Source: Kingdonia uniflora
Lineage: Eukaryota > Streptophyta > Magnoliopsida > Ranunculales > Circaeasteraceae
Reading direction: 5' to 3'
NCBI GenBank assembly: GCA_014058105.1
Contig: JACGCM010001110.1
Location: 310,001 to 374,000, forward strand
Length of the DNA stretch: 64,000 nt
The notes under the pieces are model-generated. The model saw only the letters and a program-made list of their open reading frames with translations. It had not been told where the DNA came from and searched no databases. A program made the position numbers and the translations under genes. Below are positions 21,043-32,814 of this stretch, piece by piece. Numbering within the stretch: position 1 is the stretch's first letter; each line of letters opens with the position of its first letter.

Positions 21043-23072
21043 ATTGTATATATTGGTGTTTAGTTACCCATTAGAGAGAATATGGAAGGGGAATAGAAAG
21101 AAACGATGGGCATATTGAGATACTTGATGTGTTAAATTATAATAATGGGGTTTGAGCAGTGTTAGCTAGGTTGTGGGGGTTACAACATTGACAACTACTT
21201 TGTGGGGGTTTCAAAAAAGAAACATTAAGGGAGGGAGTTCCATGGTGATTGGGGTTGGAGGGAAGAGAAAAGATGTCATGCCCCAAAATCCAGTAATCGG
21301 TAGCTAGACCAATTATTGAGATTCGAGGATGTGCAGGTTGGGGAATCCAAAGATTCACCCCACGAACAACCGAGCCATAGACAAATTTTGGCCCAGTCAT
21401 TCACAATAGTATCACAACAGAGAATTAAGGAAAAATAGAAATAGTGGAAGACTAAGATAACAATATCTAAACGTAAGATTTACAAACCTCTACACATCAA
21501 GCCCGACAGTAATAACTGGAGAATGAGCCTCCAACTCAGCTCCCCAAAGATCACCATAGTAGCAACTAAAACCTGAAACAACCTACCACTGAAAGGGGGA
21601 TGCAAGAGTGAGCAAACAACGAGCTCACTAACTCCCAAGAATAGCTAAACGATTATACTAACTAATGAGATGGATATAATAATGATAATAGGATATAATA
21701 ATATCTAACGATAAACAATATATATATATCTAAATATATACATGATGCCTAATAGATATCTAATAGGTACATAACTAGTCTAATAATTATATGTAATTAT
21801 ACTATAATTATATATACACATCTCGAGCAAAGGAGTACTAAGACTATAACTACACTCCAGTCCCAAGGACTATTGACTACACTCTAATCACTACCGTGGC
21901 CCTTGGCACCACAAACGACTAACCTACCTCAGAAATACAATCACACACGAGGGTAAACGTCATCGGCTCACAATAATCCAACAGGGTTACCCAAACCTCA
22001 ACCAGGTACATCCCTGAGGCTATCACCAGCTGAGCGAGATCGCCCACAACAAAATACCAGCCTAAAGCTCACAGTAACCAACCAGACTAATTAACCTAAT
22101 AAATTAAATAGATAGTGAAGAGGGAGGAATAGATACAGAGATGAGAGGAGTATGCAGAAAGAAGATGAATCTAATTATACCGTAAATCAATTAGGAGAAG
22201 AGAAATTCAAATAAGAGGAGAAGAATATGATGAACTAGGATAATCCCATAATTATCCCAATGTAATGATATGTTTTGATGATGATATAATGGAATGAGAT
22301 AATCTTATGATTATCCCAAGTGCAGAAGATCAATATCAAACATAATGCAGAAAGGGTTAAAGATTTCTATCAGAAGAACCTATGAATTGGAAGTATGCAA
22401 ATATGCAATGATATGCTTGATGATGATGATGATTCGCTATGATCCAGAATGATTTTGTGATGTCAACCCAAAGGGCTAGCCCCATGACTAAAGTGGGCTG
22501 ACAACTGCTAAAGAAGGATTACCTTAAAGGACCATTATGGATACAGGTACGATTTTTCTAAGCTGACCAGGTGGGGGAACTACATTGGGCGTCACGAGCA
22601 CCCCAAAGAATCATATCCTCAGTAGTACACAAGGAACCACAGTCCATACCACACACATGTCACCTATAATATGGGTCAAGGGATGTATCCGGTCGCAATA
22701 AGATAAGGAATATATTATCTATGAATGTGAGCAAAACTCCTAAAGACTGAAACACAACTGCTGCCAACACAGCCAGCACACAATAAGATAACCACCTGCC
22801 TGAGAGAGTGGAAACCAAAACTAACACAGATGCCCACCTGTGACTCAGTTGCATCATCTAAACCTAGATAAAATAACAACTTAGCCGTCACAACATCTAA
22901 ACAACATCAGTCTCTAAGATTCCTCAAAGCAACATGATTACCATCAAGTACTACAGTACTCTAGGTGTCAACATAGACTAGTACTCATGGGGTGATCTAC
23001 AAGTGTCCAAAAAGTAGCCAACAATCCCTAATAACCGAACCGTATCATAATCCTCTTAATCATGTACATAAG

Positions 23073-25685
23073 TGTCACGCCCCAAAATCCAATAATCGAT
23101 AGCTTGACCAATTACTAGATTCTAAGTAGTGCAGGTCGGGGAACCCAAGATTCTACCCCACAAATAGCCAAGCCGTAGACAAATTTTGGTTTAGCTATTC
23201 ACATATAGCAATAATCATCAGAGTAAATAATGAACAATAAAATATAACGCGGAACCAAAAAAATATATATATATATATATCAGATGAAAATGTAATACAA
23301 CATCTCTATTAAAAGCTCAGCGACACGTGCTGAGAACACCTACAGAAATCTAGAACCAAAGGAAATCTGTAACGGCACAATCTGTCTCTGAACTGGCTAC
23401 CCACGCGGCAGTCCAAGCTAATCAACCTCTGAAATGCTTAAAATGCGAAAGTGAGCAAACAACGAGAACACTAATCCAACAGAACTAAATAACTTACTAA
23501 CAACTGGTACTGAAAATAGAGTAAAGATGAATGTAATATAGAGCAGGTAAATACAATCTAACAAAATAATAAGTGACCATGACAGATACAGAGTTGATAA
23601 GGAAAGGAAATAGAGTTGATAAGAGGAGAGAATAGAGAAGGAATGTGAGAAGCGTATATGGAAGAGAATGTGAAGGTATGATAATATGCAATGCCATGAT
23701 GAAAAGTGATGACTAGGATAATCCCATACTTATCCTAAATGCAGTGAAATGTTATGATGAGCAGGGATATTCCCATAAATATCCCCTAATGTAGAATGAT
23801 TCAGTGTTTTAAAAGTATACGCGATCTTATTAAAATGTTGGTTGATTAACCGCTAATGTCTAATTTCTTAAAGAAATCAGTAAAGGGATACACAGGTACG
23901 ATTTGGTTAAGCTCGACCAAGCTAAGATGGTCGCACTTGATCAAAGTGGATTTGGGTAAATCAACCATCAGAACAATAGTCCGAACATTTCAAGGAATTT
24001 CAACCTCACCGTAGAATAAGTTGGGATCTCCATGACTCTGCCTCATACCATTCCACACTCCAGAGTGGCTGTACTAGGTATGATAGTGCCATTCCTAATC
24101 TCACCGTATCTTTTAACCCGATCTTACGGACTCCTTGGATCTTATCGGAGGTCAACCGAGACGGAGTGTTCGTGTATCCAATCTCAATAAGTTTTAAAAA
24201 TGTGTCATAAGTTATTAAGGTGCAACCGGTGCACAAGAAAATAACACAGTTGCCGCTCACACGGCAATACAAATCAGGATGAATAGGGACTCGGTTGCAC
24301 CGACTATGCATAGCCGACACAGCAACCTAACCGTCACTATATCCAACCCAACAATCAATTAAAGCTGGAAGGGGCATTCCTGGGCAAGTCACGAGAACGC
24401 TAACCCAACCACCACTAATTAAACTCAGGTCCTATGCGAACCAAAAACCAACTACATAATCAATTACAACCCAACTACAGGCTAACAATATAAACTGAAT
24501 AATTCCTAGGTTAAATTATAGTAAATCACAAAGCATCTCTAAGCTCAATATAACTCTCTAAAACAATACTAAGAAACTAGTATATAAACTTAGTGATGAA
24601 GGAATAAAACTCGCCTGAAGACAATCCCGAGTCCTGCGGAAATCTAACTCGGAAAACCAACTAAAATCCGCGAAACGGCAAACGGAATGACTGATAAGCT
24701 ATCACAATCAATAACAATAACAAACAACCAATCAATTCAAGAAAACAAAAGTAAACCCAAACCCTAGAATTACAAATCACAAATCAGAAAGGAAAGGGGC
24801 AATGCTTACCCAAGGAAAGGGGAGGAAGTTCGCCCAACAACGACACCAAACACTGAGGAAATCGAGGGAATTAAAGTGAGGGAGAAGGTGAGTGGAGAGT
24901 GAGAGAAGAGGAATGAAAATAAAACTAAGAAAAGAATAAAACACCCGCCAAGTCGTTCGAACGACAAAGAAGTCGTTTGAATGGACAAGGAAAGATACTG
25001 AAAGGACACAAAAGTCATTCGAATGGACTCAGAAGTTGTTTGAACGACTAGGAAATCATGGGCCAAATTCCAGGGGAATGCCACTTCGTTTGATAGGTCA
25101 TTCAAACAACCTATCAAACGACTGAAAAATCTCAGGCAAATCCTAAGACCCTCTCAAACCAAAGGATCACCCCGGACACCCAGAAACACCATGGACCACC
25201 ACCACTAGCACACAAATACTACTACAAGCCCGACAAAGGTTTTCCAAAGTAGAAACATCACCTCCACCGCCTCACGGCCACCAAAATGCCTAAACTCCCA
25301 AAAAGGAATCTTTTCTTCGAGAAACTCTGGAAACCTACCGGCCACTTCAACGGCTCACCAAAACCACCCCAAACCATACACACAACAAACAAAAATCACT
25401 ACCAACCCATCTAGGGATTCCCAGGGCCACAACACCACCTCCTCCACCGAGTGACCACCGAACCGCCAAAACTACAAAAATGAATCTAATACTAAACCAC
25501 CGAAAGGAATAAATAGATACATAAAGGATGAATAAAATGGATGAAAGAGTGCATGTGGAAAATGAATGCGGAACTTAACGTGAAGGAAAGGAATCTAATA
25601 TGCCGATGAGATAAAGAATAGGAATATATAAGCGGAAATGGAATATGAGTAAAAATTAGGAATAAATAAAATACAGGTCATTACA
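23073..25685 (-). mobile_element. Nested LTR-like element (copy B), 2613 bp, perfect target duplication
   Basis: Starts TGTCACGCCCC at 23073 and ends GGTCATTACA at 25685. ATAAG lies at both 23068-23072 and 25686-25690, a perfect 5-bp duplication inside copy A. The first 90 bp closely match the start of copy A (CCCCAAAATCC then AATCGATAGC), and further blocks recur (GAGCAAACAACGAG, ACAGGTACGATTT). It has no coding region. It is most simply a solo LTR of the same broad family as copy A. Confidence 0.85.
24950..25110. promoter_or_regulatory. TTCGAA palindrome array in copy B
   Basis: Several copies of the palindromic core GTCGTTCGAACGAC, or versions one or two bases off (GTCGTTTGAATGG, GTCATTCGAATGG, GTTGTTTGAACGAC), spaced tens of bases apart. 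They are 575-735 bp inside the minus-strand 5' end of the LTR, upstream of the likely start of transcription. A regulatory role is inferred. Confidence 0.6.
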
Positions 25686-27877
25686 ATAAGTCACCAGCAC
25701 GGCTGTATAGGAACCCACTAGGTCAGTCTACACCCAAGGTGATAATCTTCAGAAATAGATGCTCGACGGTGACAGTCCACCCCAGCAGATTCCAACATCA
25801 CGGGTGACGTACAACTTCATAAACTACCTGGCTCAGCCGCGTACCTCACTGAGCCATACTGTCTCGCTGCCTCCTAGATGACGGAAGGGAACACAGCCCT
25901 AACAGCCTCATCCCGGGGAAGGAAGGCTTACGAGTAAACTCTATTAGCTCTAAAAGTCATGAGGACAATAAGTGTCACAACACGATAAGCAAACAACCCT
26001 AAGGTAAACTATCAGAAGTTTAACATCCACGACCAACCACCACAGACAAGCCGTCTGCTCACCACCAACTACTAATAGTCCAGGAGATTCTACACTCCCA
26101 CAAGGAATTTAACATTCCAACCAACCACCAATCACAATGACCGAGCTCAAGGACCTGGCCTCGAGAACACAGAGTACACCTAGGCTAATCCTAATACAAA
26201 TCGAAACAATAGCAGGCAAGAGGACGAGCTCCGAATCGAAGATCATGTCTTACTGAAGCTTTGTCGCCCCAAGACTACCCTGGAACCAAGTCCAGCAACC
26301 TAAACTAACCAAGGTGCTACACTATAAGGTGAGAACCATAGTCTCTGAACTACACTATCTCAGAGAAATGACGGCTATACATCTCCACTAATAGCCAAAA
26401 CAAGTTACTAGTGCCCTGAAATAAGCTGGGCACCCTAATAACTAGCCAACAATACCATACTCAATATATATATATATATATATCGACACTGAGGCATCGC
26501 AACACACCGAGAAATGCATTTGTTCTCAACCTCAACGAAGAAAAGAGTCGCGATAACCACCCTCAATAAATCGGTCTAAGAGGAATCTCAGGAGTCATCG
26601 TCACATCGACGACAAAAGAAAATAACCTCCTCTGGCTAATCATAACCTACGGGTTCTATCTAATAACTAACCTCACATTGTTGCGGGTTTTACTAACTTA
26701 TCAAACCCTTAAGTACTCTCACCTAAGGTATGCTAAACGGATAACCCGTAAAAGTGCCCTCAACAATTAACCTTATATTAACCTAATCACAGATATAACA
26801 TATTATACTAGGCATTTCTATAACTAACAAATCTGGATAATTATCTAGTTATTCGGAACGATTAAACTCGCCTGAAGAAATGCTCCAGATGAATCAATCT
26901 ATGTAATACAACTCAACGCTCCATCAACGGCACCCCACAGATAAACACATCCAATCAAACCACTAGCCAAGCAACACTACACCGCCATAATCCTAGCAAA
27001 CACGATTTAGAGTAAGCACAACTCAACCAATCATAACCATAACCTACAATCCTACCTAGCCCAACATAATCCAAATCCAATCCACCAATCATAGGTTAAA
27101 CCAAAACAGAAATCAGATTATCAAATCAGATTATCAAGGAAGGAAAAACAGTTCATAAAAGGAGGAAAACAGTTTACCAAAGGGGAAAAATAGTTAGGCG
27201 GCGCAAACTGATTTAAGATCTCCGGAATACCACAACGACCTCCACAATCGCTCCTCAAAACCCAAATCAATAAGCAAATCTTTGAGAATCAAACACCAAT
27301 GACTTACAGCAATTACTACTCTCCAAATCTTCTCAAATCAAATACCAAGCAAGCAAGAGGGTTACACTGAACTGAAAATCAGATTGTAAAGTTAGAACAG
27401 CAACAGAAATTACTTACAGAAAAAGGCAGCTGCGATTGGAAATGGATGACGATTAGACAGAGATTGAAGATGGTAAAAACAGCCCTCCCTATACACTTCA
27501 AAACAGCAACAACAAAAGCGGCAACGGCTAAAATAGAACAGCCACAAGGGCAGCAACAACTGAGCCGTAACAGTTGCCTCTACTCCCTCTAACAGCAGCA
27601 GCTCTTCTCTTTCCAATTTGAATCAAAACAAGGACCCCAAAAGCAACACAACAATCACAAACCCTAAATCAATTCAAGCCTCAAGGGTTCCACCAAAACC
27701 GAAATCAACCTAAAGATACAAGGGAGGGAGAGAGGAATTACTCACTGAGAAGAACGGCGAAGAATCGTGTCGAATTCGGTGAGCAAGGCGAGGAGATGAT
27801 TCGGTTTGGAGAGGAGAGGATTCGGTTAGGAGAAGAGAGAGAAAGAGTGAAAGAGAAATGTGAGGAGAAAGAATGGA

Positions 27878-28105
27878 TAATGATATATAAATAATCGTCA
27901 AGTCGTTCGAACGGAAACGAAAGTCGTTCGAACGACCAAGAGGTCTTGGGCCAAATTCCAGGAGGGATGAATCAACTCGTTCGAACAAAAATAAAAATTG
28001 TTTGAACAACAATCTGTCCAATGGCCAAAACGTCCAGAAGACACTGAGATTATCCATAAGACACTGAGATTCGTTCGAACAACAAAGGGCCTCGTTCGAA
28101 CGGAA
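27878..28105 (-). promoter_or_regulatory. TTCGAA palindrome array and TATA box of copy A
   Basis: At 27895-28105 there are repeated GTCGTTCGAACG, TCGTTCGAAC and TTGTTTGAACAAC motifs. The minus-strand TATA-like sequence TATTTATATATC (about 27880-27892) lies directly downstream, followed by a TC-rich leader. The layout parallels copy C and suggests an LTR U3 promoter with an upstream motif cluster. Confidence 0.6.
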
Positions 28106-28570
28106 ATCAGGGAAATTCTAAAAATGTCACTCTGAGGTCCTCCTGAACCACACACAACACCAAGACCCTCAGAAGACTAGAACAACCCGAACAACCATCA
28201 CTCCCTAAGAAAGGGTTCCCAAGGTCTAAACACCATCTCTACCGCTTCACGGCCACCAAAACGCCAAAACCCCCGAAAAAGAATCTTTGCTCGGAAAACT
28301 CCGAAAACCTATCGGCCAATCTAACGGCTCACCGGAACCACACCAAACCACAAACAAACATCACCACCAACCCATCTAGGGGTTCCCAAGGCCACAACGC
28401 CACCTCCTCCTCCGAATAACCACCGTACCACCGAAACTACATAAAAGGAATCTAACATCAAACCTAACAAATATAAATAACACGGAAGCATAACAAATAA
28501 CAAATAGAAGTAATAATAATAATACTTAATAATAAATAAATAAAATAACCCGAAAATCCGGGACATTGCA

Positions 28571-30509
28571 AATGAAGTACGGAGAAGAGATAAATGCAAT
28601 GAAAGAAACAATAATTTTCTCTGGACGAAATTGCCCTCAAGTATTTAAAGCATTTAAAGCAGGCTTTAATTCGTGTTAACAATAGTTTTATCTCGACAAA
28701 ATTACCCTCAAGAATTTAAAGCAGTTGGAGCATGATTTAATTCGCATTACTTGACAATGTCACGTAGGACAAACATCGTCATGCGGGACAAAGCTTGCCA
28801 CGCGGGACAATCGCCACCACGTAAGACAAAACTGAGATTTATAATATATATATATACTTGCTCCTTTTAGCATCTAATTTTATTTATTTCTATAAGTCTT
28901 TCACAATCTTGTATTTTCCTCTTTGCTAGTTAGTTTTTATCCCAAACATGTCTCTGTCGTCAAGATCTACCAGCCCTCTCCATTTTCCCTCTACGTTGGG
29001 CTCATCAAAGTCAGGCTCCCCTTCGCAGGGCGAGGATCATGTTGACTTTTCGCACGCTACAACTTGTCTTTTTTGATTTGTTAACTTTGCTTGTATATGT
29101 CTACCATGCTCCCATTTTATAGTCTTCTGCCGACACCTTTTTGTAGACTAACACGACATCACAACGTTTTTCATCTCTTCCTTATGCAATCTTTACGTCG
29201 TTTATGCATTCTTACAACTTTATGGGACATTTTTCCTCCCATCTGTGCAGTCATAAGCTGACTTGTGCTGCACTTTTTTACTTTTGTCGATACCTTTAGC
29301 ATTTGGCAGTTCCATTTGTATTCAGTTGCTCATCTCTTTTAGCATTCTCACTCATATTCAATTCACATAAAATAATGAAAAATAAGATATAGCGAGAGTA
29401 TATAAAAAGGTTGGAAGGCAAAATTACGGTCATTTTTCCCAGTTGTGTCAAGAGGTTAATGCAGAAGCATCTCCCTTATCACCTTTCTTTTAGCAATCTT
29501 CTTATTTCCCTTTTGTTCTTCGTTAATGACGTACCTGATTCTTCCGGATGGAAGTCTAGTCTTTATAGCGTGCATCATTCCTCCCTTACTCAACTTTCTT
29601 TTCAGCGTTCTCTTCACCTCTTCCTCTTTCTGCCCTTTGCCATAATTGACCTCGTCGTCGTTTTATGTTGTCCATTTAGATAGTATCATGGCTAGCATGT
29701 AAGAGGTCTCAAATTATTTGTCTTGTTGCTCGTCCATGTACATCCCCACCTCTGCCATGTGGGCTTTTACTGGGCGAAAAGGCATCGGTGAGGCTCTTAT
29801 GGTTTTCCCCTATGCTTCCCAGCAAAATGAGATAGTCTCGTGGTGATGTATCTACCGTCAGCCCAGCAAAACGTGGTATGTATTTCTGGTATCGATTATA
29901 TCAAAACTGGTCATTTCTTTGATAGGCTCCGCCTCGACCTAAAGGTTTACTGTGCCTATTATCTTTTGCTCGATATCGTCAAATCTTGTGATGTTGACGT
30001 CCATTTTTTCTACTTTTGCGCTGTACATGCCTAAACCATTCATGTTTTTTAGTAAAATTATATTGGTCGACGCCACTGCCTCTACTAGAGCATACATTAA
30101 TTCAGCGTCTCTGATGATTACCGTAATGCACAGCGAGTTGTTGCTATAGGCAAACTCTATAGGGAGGTCCCCTGAACCAAAAGTTACTCATTTAATCCCC
30201 AGTCATTTTTCTTCTTCCCAGATGTTCCATTTCTCCTTCTATGCATACTATCGTAGCTATGACCTCTTCGTTTTTACCCTGTATTGTTAAAGCACAATAT
30301 GCCGACATCTCCGTCGGTAGTTTCATTTTACTTGGTGCTTCCATTTTTTGTGTCATTACCAAATTGGCTTCATCTTGGCGTCTTGGAATGGGATCTTTAA
30401 CAACACATTCCAGCCATCTCGCTATAGGGACCTATCCCTCGAGCTTCTATAACAAGGAACTACTAAGTTATCAGGCTCATGCAAATCTAACAGTCAAACA
30501 CCCTGGAAA
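28571..30509. other. Intergenic or decayed retroelement sequence, no firm gene
   Basis: About 1.9 kb between copy A and the next LTR. It contains two related 60-70 bp segments near 28630 and 28690 (AAATTGCCCTCAAG and AAATTACCCTCAAG) and a plus-strand Ser-rich opening near 28950 (MSLSSRSTSPLHFPSTLGSS). The open frames at 29411-29683 and 29840-30149 have no motif I recognise. It may be the remains of another retroelement. Confidence 0.35.
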
Positions 30510-30964
30510 TGTTGACACCTAGACCATGAACTAGGAAATAACGTAGCTCGAGCCCTCTAAGGATATAGAAGAATGAGTCAAGAACACCTATCCTAACGAA
30601 CTGGCAGCTACAAAAACGATCTGCAGAAACTTTGCCATTATTCCCCCGATTCACGAGAATGTGCTGCCACCCACGAACTGATGATGAAATCCATAAATAG
30701 GACAGAGGGGATAGAAGATAAAAAAAAAATTGGAGATGGAAAATACACAGTGAGAAATGTTCTAGACCATCAACCTTTTGTAATTTGTAATATTCGAGCA
30801 ATAAAGTCATTCTTTCGAATTCTCAAGCTGAGGTCGTGGTTTTTACCTATTCAAAGGTTTCCACGCTAAACTCTTTCCATATTTTATTACTTATTTACAA
30901 TTGTTTGTGTTTCAAGTATTCTTGGTCTAAAAGACGATTCGAGCTATGAATTTAAGCCCTTACA
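30510..30964 (+). mobile_element. Candidate 5' LTR, 455 bp
   Basis: Begins TGTTGACACC and ends CCTTACA. Inside it are a TATA-like CCATAAATAG (30691-30700), a poly(A) signal AATAAAG (about 30800) and a T-rich end, in the order U3, R, U5. The primer-binding site starts two bases downstream. No second copy was found, so the 5' limit rests on TG...CA form alone. Confidence 0.6.
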
Positions 30965-30966
30965 TT

Positions 30967-30984
30967 TGGTGTCGTCTATGGGAA
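30967..30984 (+). promoter_or_regulatory. Primer-binding site for reverse transcription
   Basis: TGGTGTCGTCTATGGGAA, two bases after the LTR end. It resembles the TGGCGCCGT(C/T)TG(T/G)GGGA-type site found just after 5' LTRs of many plant Tat/Athila elements, with substitutions. Confidence 0.6.
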
Positions 30985-31036
30985 GAAGATGAAATCCTAA
31001 GACAGATAGCTTTCAGATATCATCAACAAATAGTTA

Positions 31037-32300
31037 TGGTGAATACCAAATGAACAACTTCTGTAATGCAACCGGAGTTCACCTCCACCGAACCAGATCA
31101 GTTAGTAAAACTAAGGGCAAACCTCGATGCTAAAATGATGAAACAAAATGATCATTAACGCTAGTTGGATCAAGATCGTGAACTCTGCAACAAGGAGTTG
31201 GAGAAAGAATGTAGAATACGATAGTTGGAAAATAGACGATATGAAAAAAAATGACCATTTTCCAAACTGCTTTGAAGGTTTTGCAAGATAATCAACAAGG
31301 ACCAATTCCTTGAGACAAAGAAGTTGTGCCCACTTATTCTCGAATATCAGCACGAGATAGATTGGGACCTCAGGGAGCCGTGAGTGGAGGGGCAGCCAAA
31401 CAAACACGTAACAATGTACAAGAACCAGAAGCCTCATTCCATTTAAGACGCAAAGATCAACTCGAATCTAGCAGAGGACGCCAATACTCAAAATATTAAG
31501 AAGAAGAGCCACAACCAGCAGCTAGGGTGGCAATTAGAGAAAGGGTGAGTAAAGGTAGTGGTAATCATAAACCAAGACCAGCAATACAATCGGTTCCCGC
31601 ACTATGTTAATATGTAACACAGGAATACATAGACCAACGAATTAAAGAACTCATGGAGGCCCAAACTCTATGTAACAAGGATTAATTAAACAAATTATAA
31701 GGGAGTCTAATAGCTAAATCACTTTTTGAAATGGAAGTACCAAAACGGTTCCACACTCCAAAGATCCACAAATACAAAGGCACCGATCCAGGAGAGCACG
31801 TCCAACAGTTTAGTAATTCATTGGGATTATATTCAAACTTAAACCACATTTTGTAACACTTATTCACTACAGGCCTCCAGAGAAACCCACTTCGATGGTT
31901 TCAGTCTCTACCTGAAGATTATATTTCTACCTTAAGAGAATTTGTACACACTAATCAGTCTCAAACAATCCCAAGAAGGGAAGCTCAAAGTATTTACTAA
32001 AAAGTTTCTTGAACTAGCCAGAAAGGTGGATAACCTTGATCAGAAGACTGCAGTCTTGACTTTCACCAATGCCCTACAGCTCGAATGCAAAGCGAAATAA
32101 CATTTATTTTTAAACAAACTCACTACCATGGAGGAAATGATTGAAAAAGTAAATAAGTATATCGACCTGAGAGGATGATGTCTTAAAGGCAAAAATCTAC
32201 TAAACACGTCCTAAGCACAAAAGCTTCGAACACAAATAGAAACATTGATCGAAGTAGTAACGAATGAGGCGATACAAAATGAACTAAAACAAAAGAAGGT
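31037..32300 (+). pseudogene. gag of the Ty3/gypsy element, degenerate
   Basis: Structural capsid polyprotein. A degraded N-terminal region (MQPEFTSTEPDQLVKLRANL, about 31070-31130) leads to an Arg/Gln-rich stretch. The conserved retrotrans_gag start follows: EVPKRFHTPKIHKYKGTDPG then EHVQQF (31729-31812), then RNPLRWFQSLPEDYISTL (about 31878-31933). Stops and frameshifts occur every 100-200 bp. No zinc knuckle is seen, as in much of this lineage. Identity rests on the P-x-I-x-K-Y-x-G-x-x-D-P block and its place before pol. Confidence 0.75.
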
Positions 32301-32814
32301 AAGACTAGAAAGGGAAACTTGCTACCGAAGCCTGTCCTACCAAAGTTATTGTCATGCTTTTAAAGATCTACGCAATACTAACAATGGATAAGTTCTACCG
32401 CAATGCTCGACCACTAGAGCCAATTGAAGGAAAGCCTTACTGTAAAAACCATAAGGTTATGCACCACACACTGACAGATGTTACGCCCTATAGAGATTGA
32501 TGTAATACATTTTGAAGGACGTAAGGATGCACGAATACATCATCGACCTTGAAGGATACAAAAATAGGAGTTATAAGATACAAGTCGAGGGAGATTCTAA
32601 AGGAAAGTACTTGTACCACCTTTATATCAACCATATAATCAAGATTCACTAGATTAATAATTCGACCCGATTCAATAGAAGAAGATCGACACAGTGCCAT
32701 GATCTTACAGTATAGTATAAAGAAGCCAAGCTCATACCTGAATCGAGTCAGAGGAGGATTGGCATTTTATTCGAAGATTACGACATATAGGCCATGTAAG
32801 GTTTCCATATCATG

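Larger units (their letters stand above)
21274..28570 (-). mobile_element. Very long LTR-like element (copy A), split by a nested relative
   Basis: Begins TGTCATGCCCC (21274) and ends GGGACATTGCA (28570), flanked by AAAGA (21269-21273) and AATGA (28571-28575), a candidate 5-bp target duplication with one mismatch. Removing copy B and one of its target duplications leaves about 4.7 kb. No gag or pol is found inside. A TATA box on the minus strand (TATTTATATATC, about 27880-27892) with a TC-rich leader below it argues for minus orientation, so the 5' end would be TGCAATGTCCCGG at 28570. It could be a solo LTR of a Ty3/gypsy family with giant LTRs, or a large non-autonomous derivative. Confidence 0.65.

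Noticed and set aside
24950..28105. TTCGAA arrays as a CRISPR array
   Set aside because: Motifs are short palindromes with uneven spacing and no constant repeat or spacer length, in plant LTR sequence; not a CRISPR.
27410..28157. Minus-strand open frames rich in Phe, Leu and Arg in copy A
   Set aside because: They arise from the TC-rich leader and the TTCGAA array of the LTR; no domain and no codon-type pattern.
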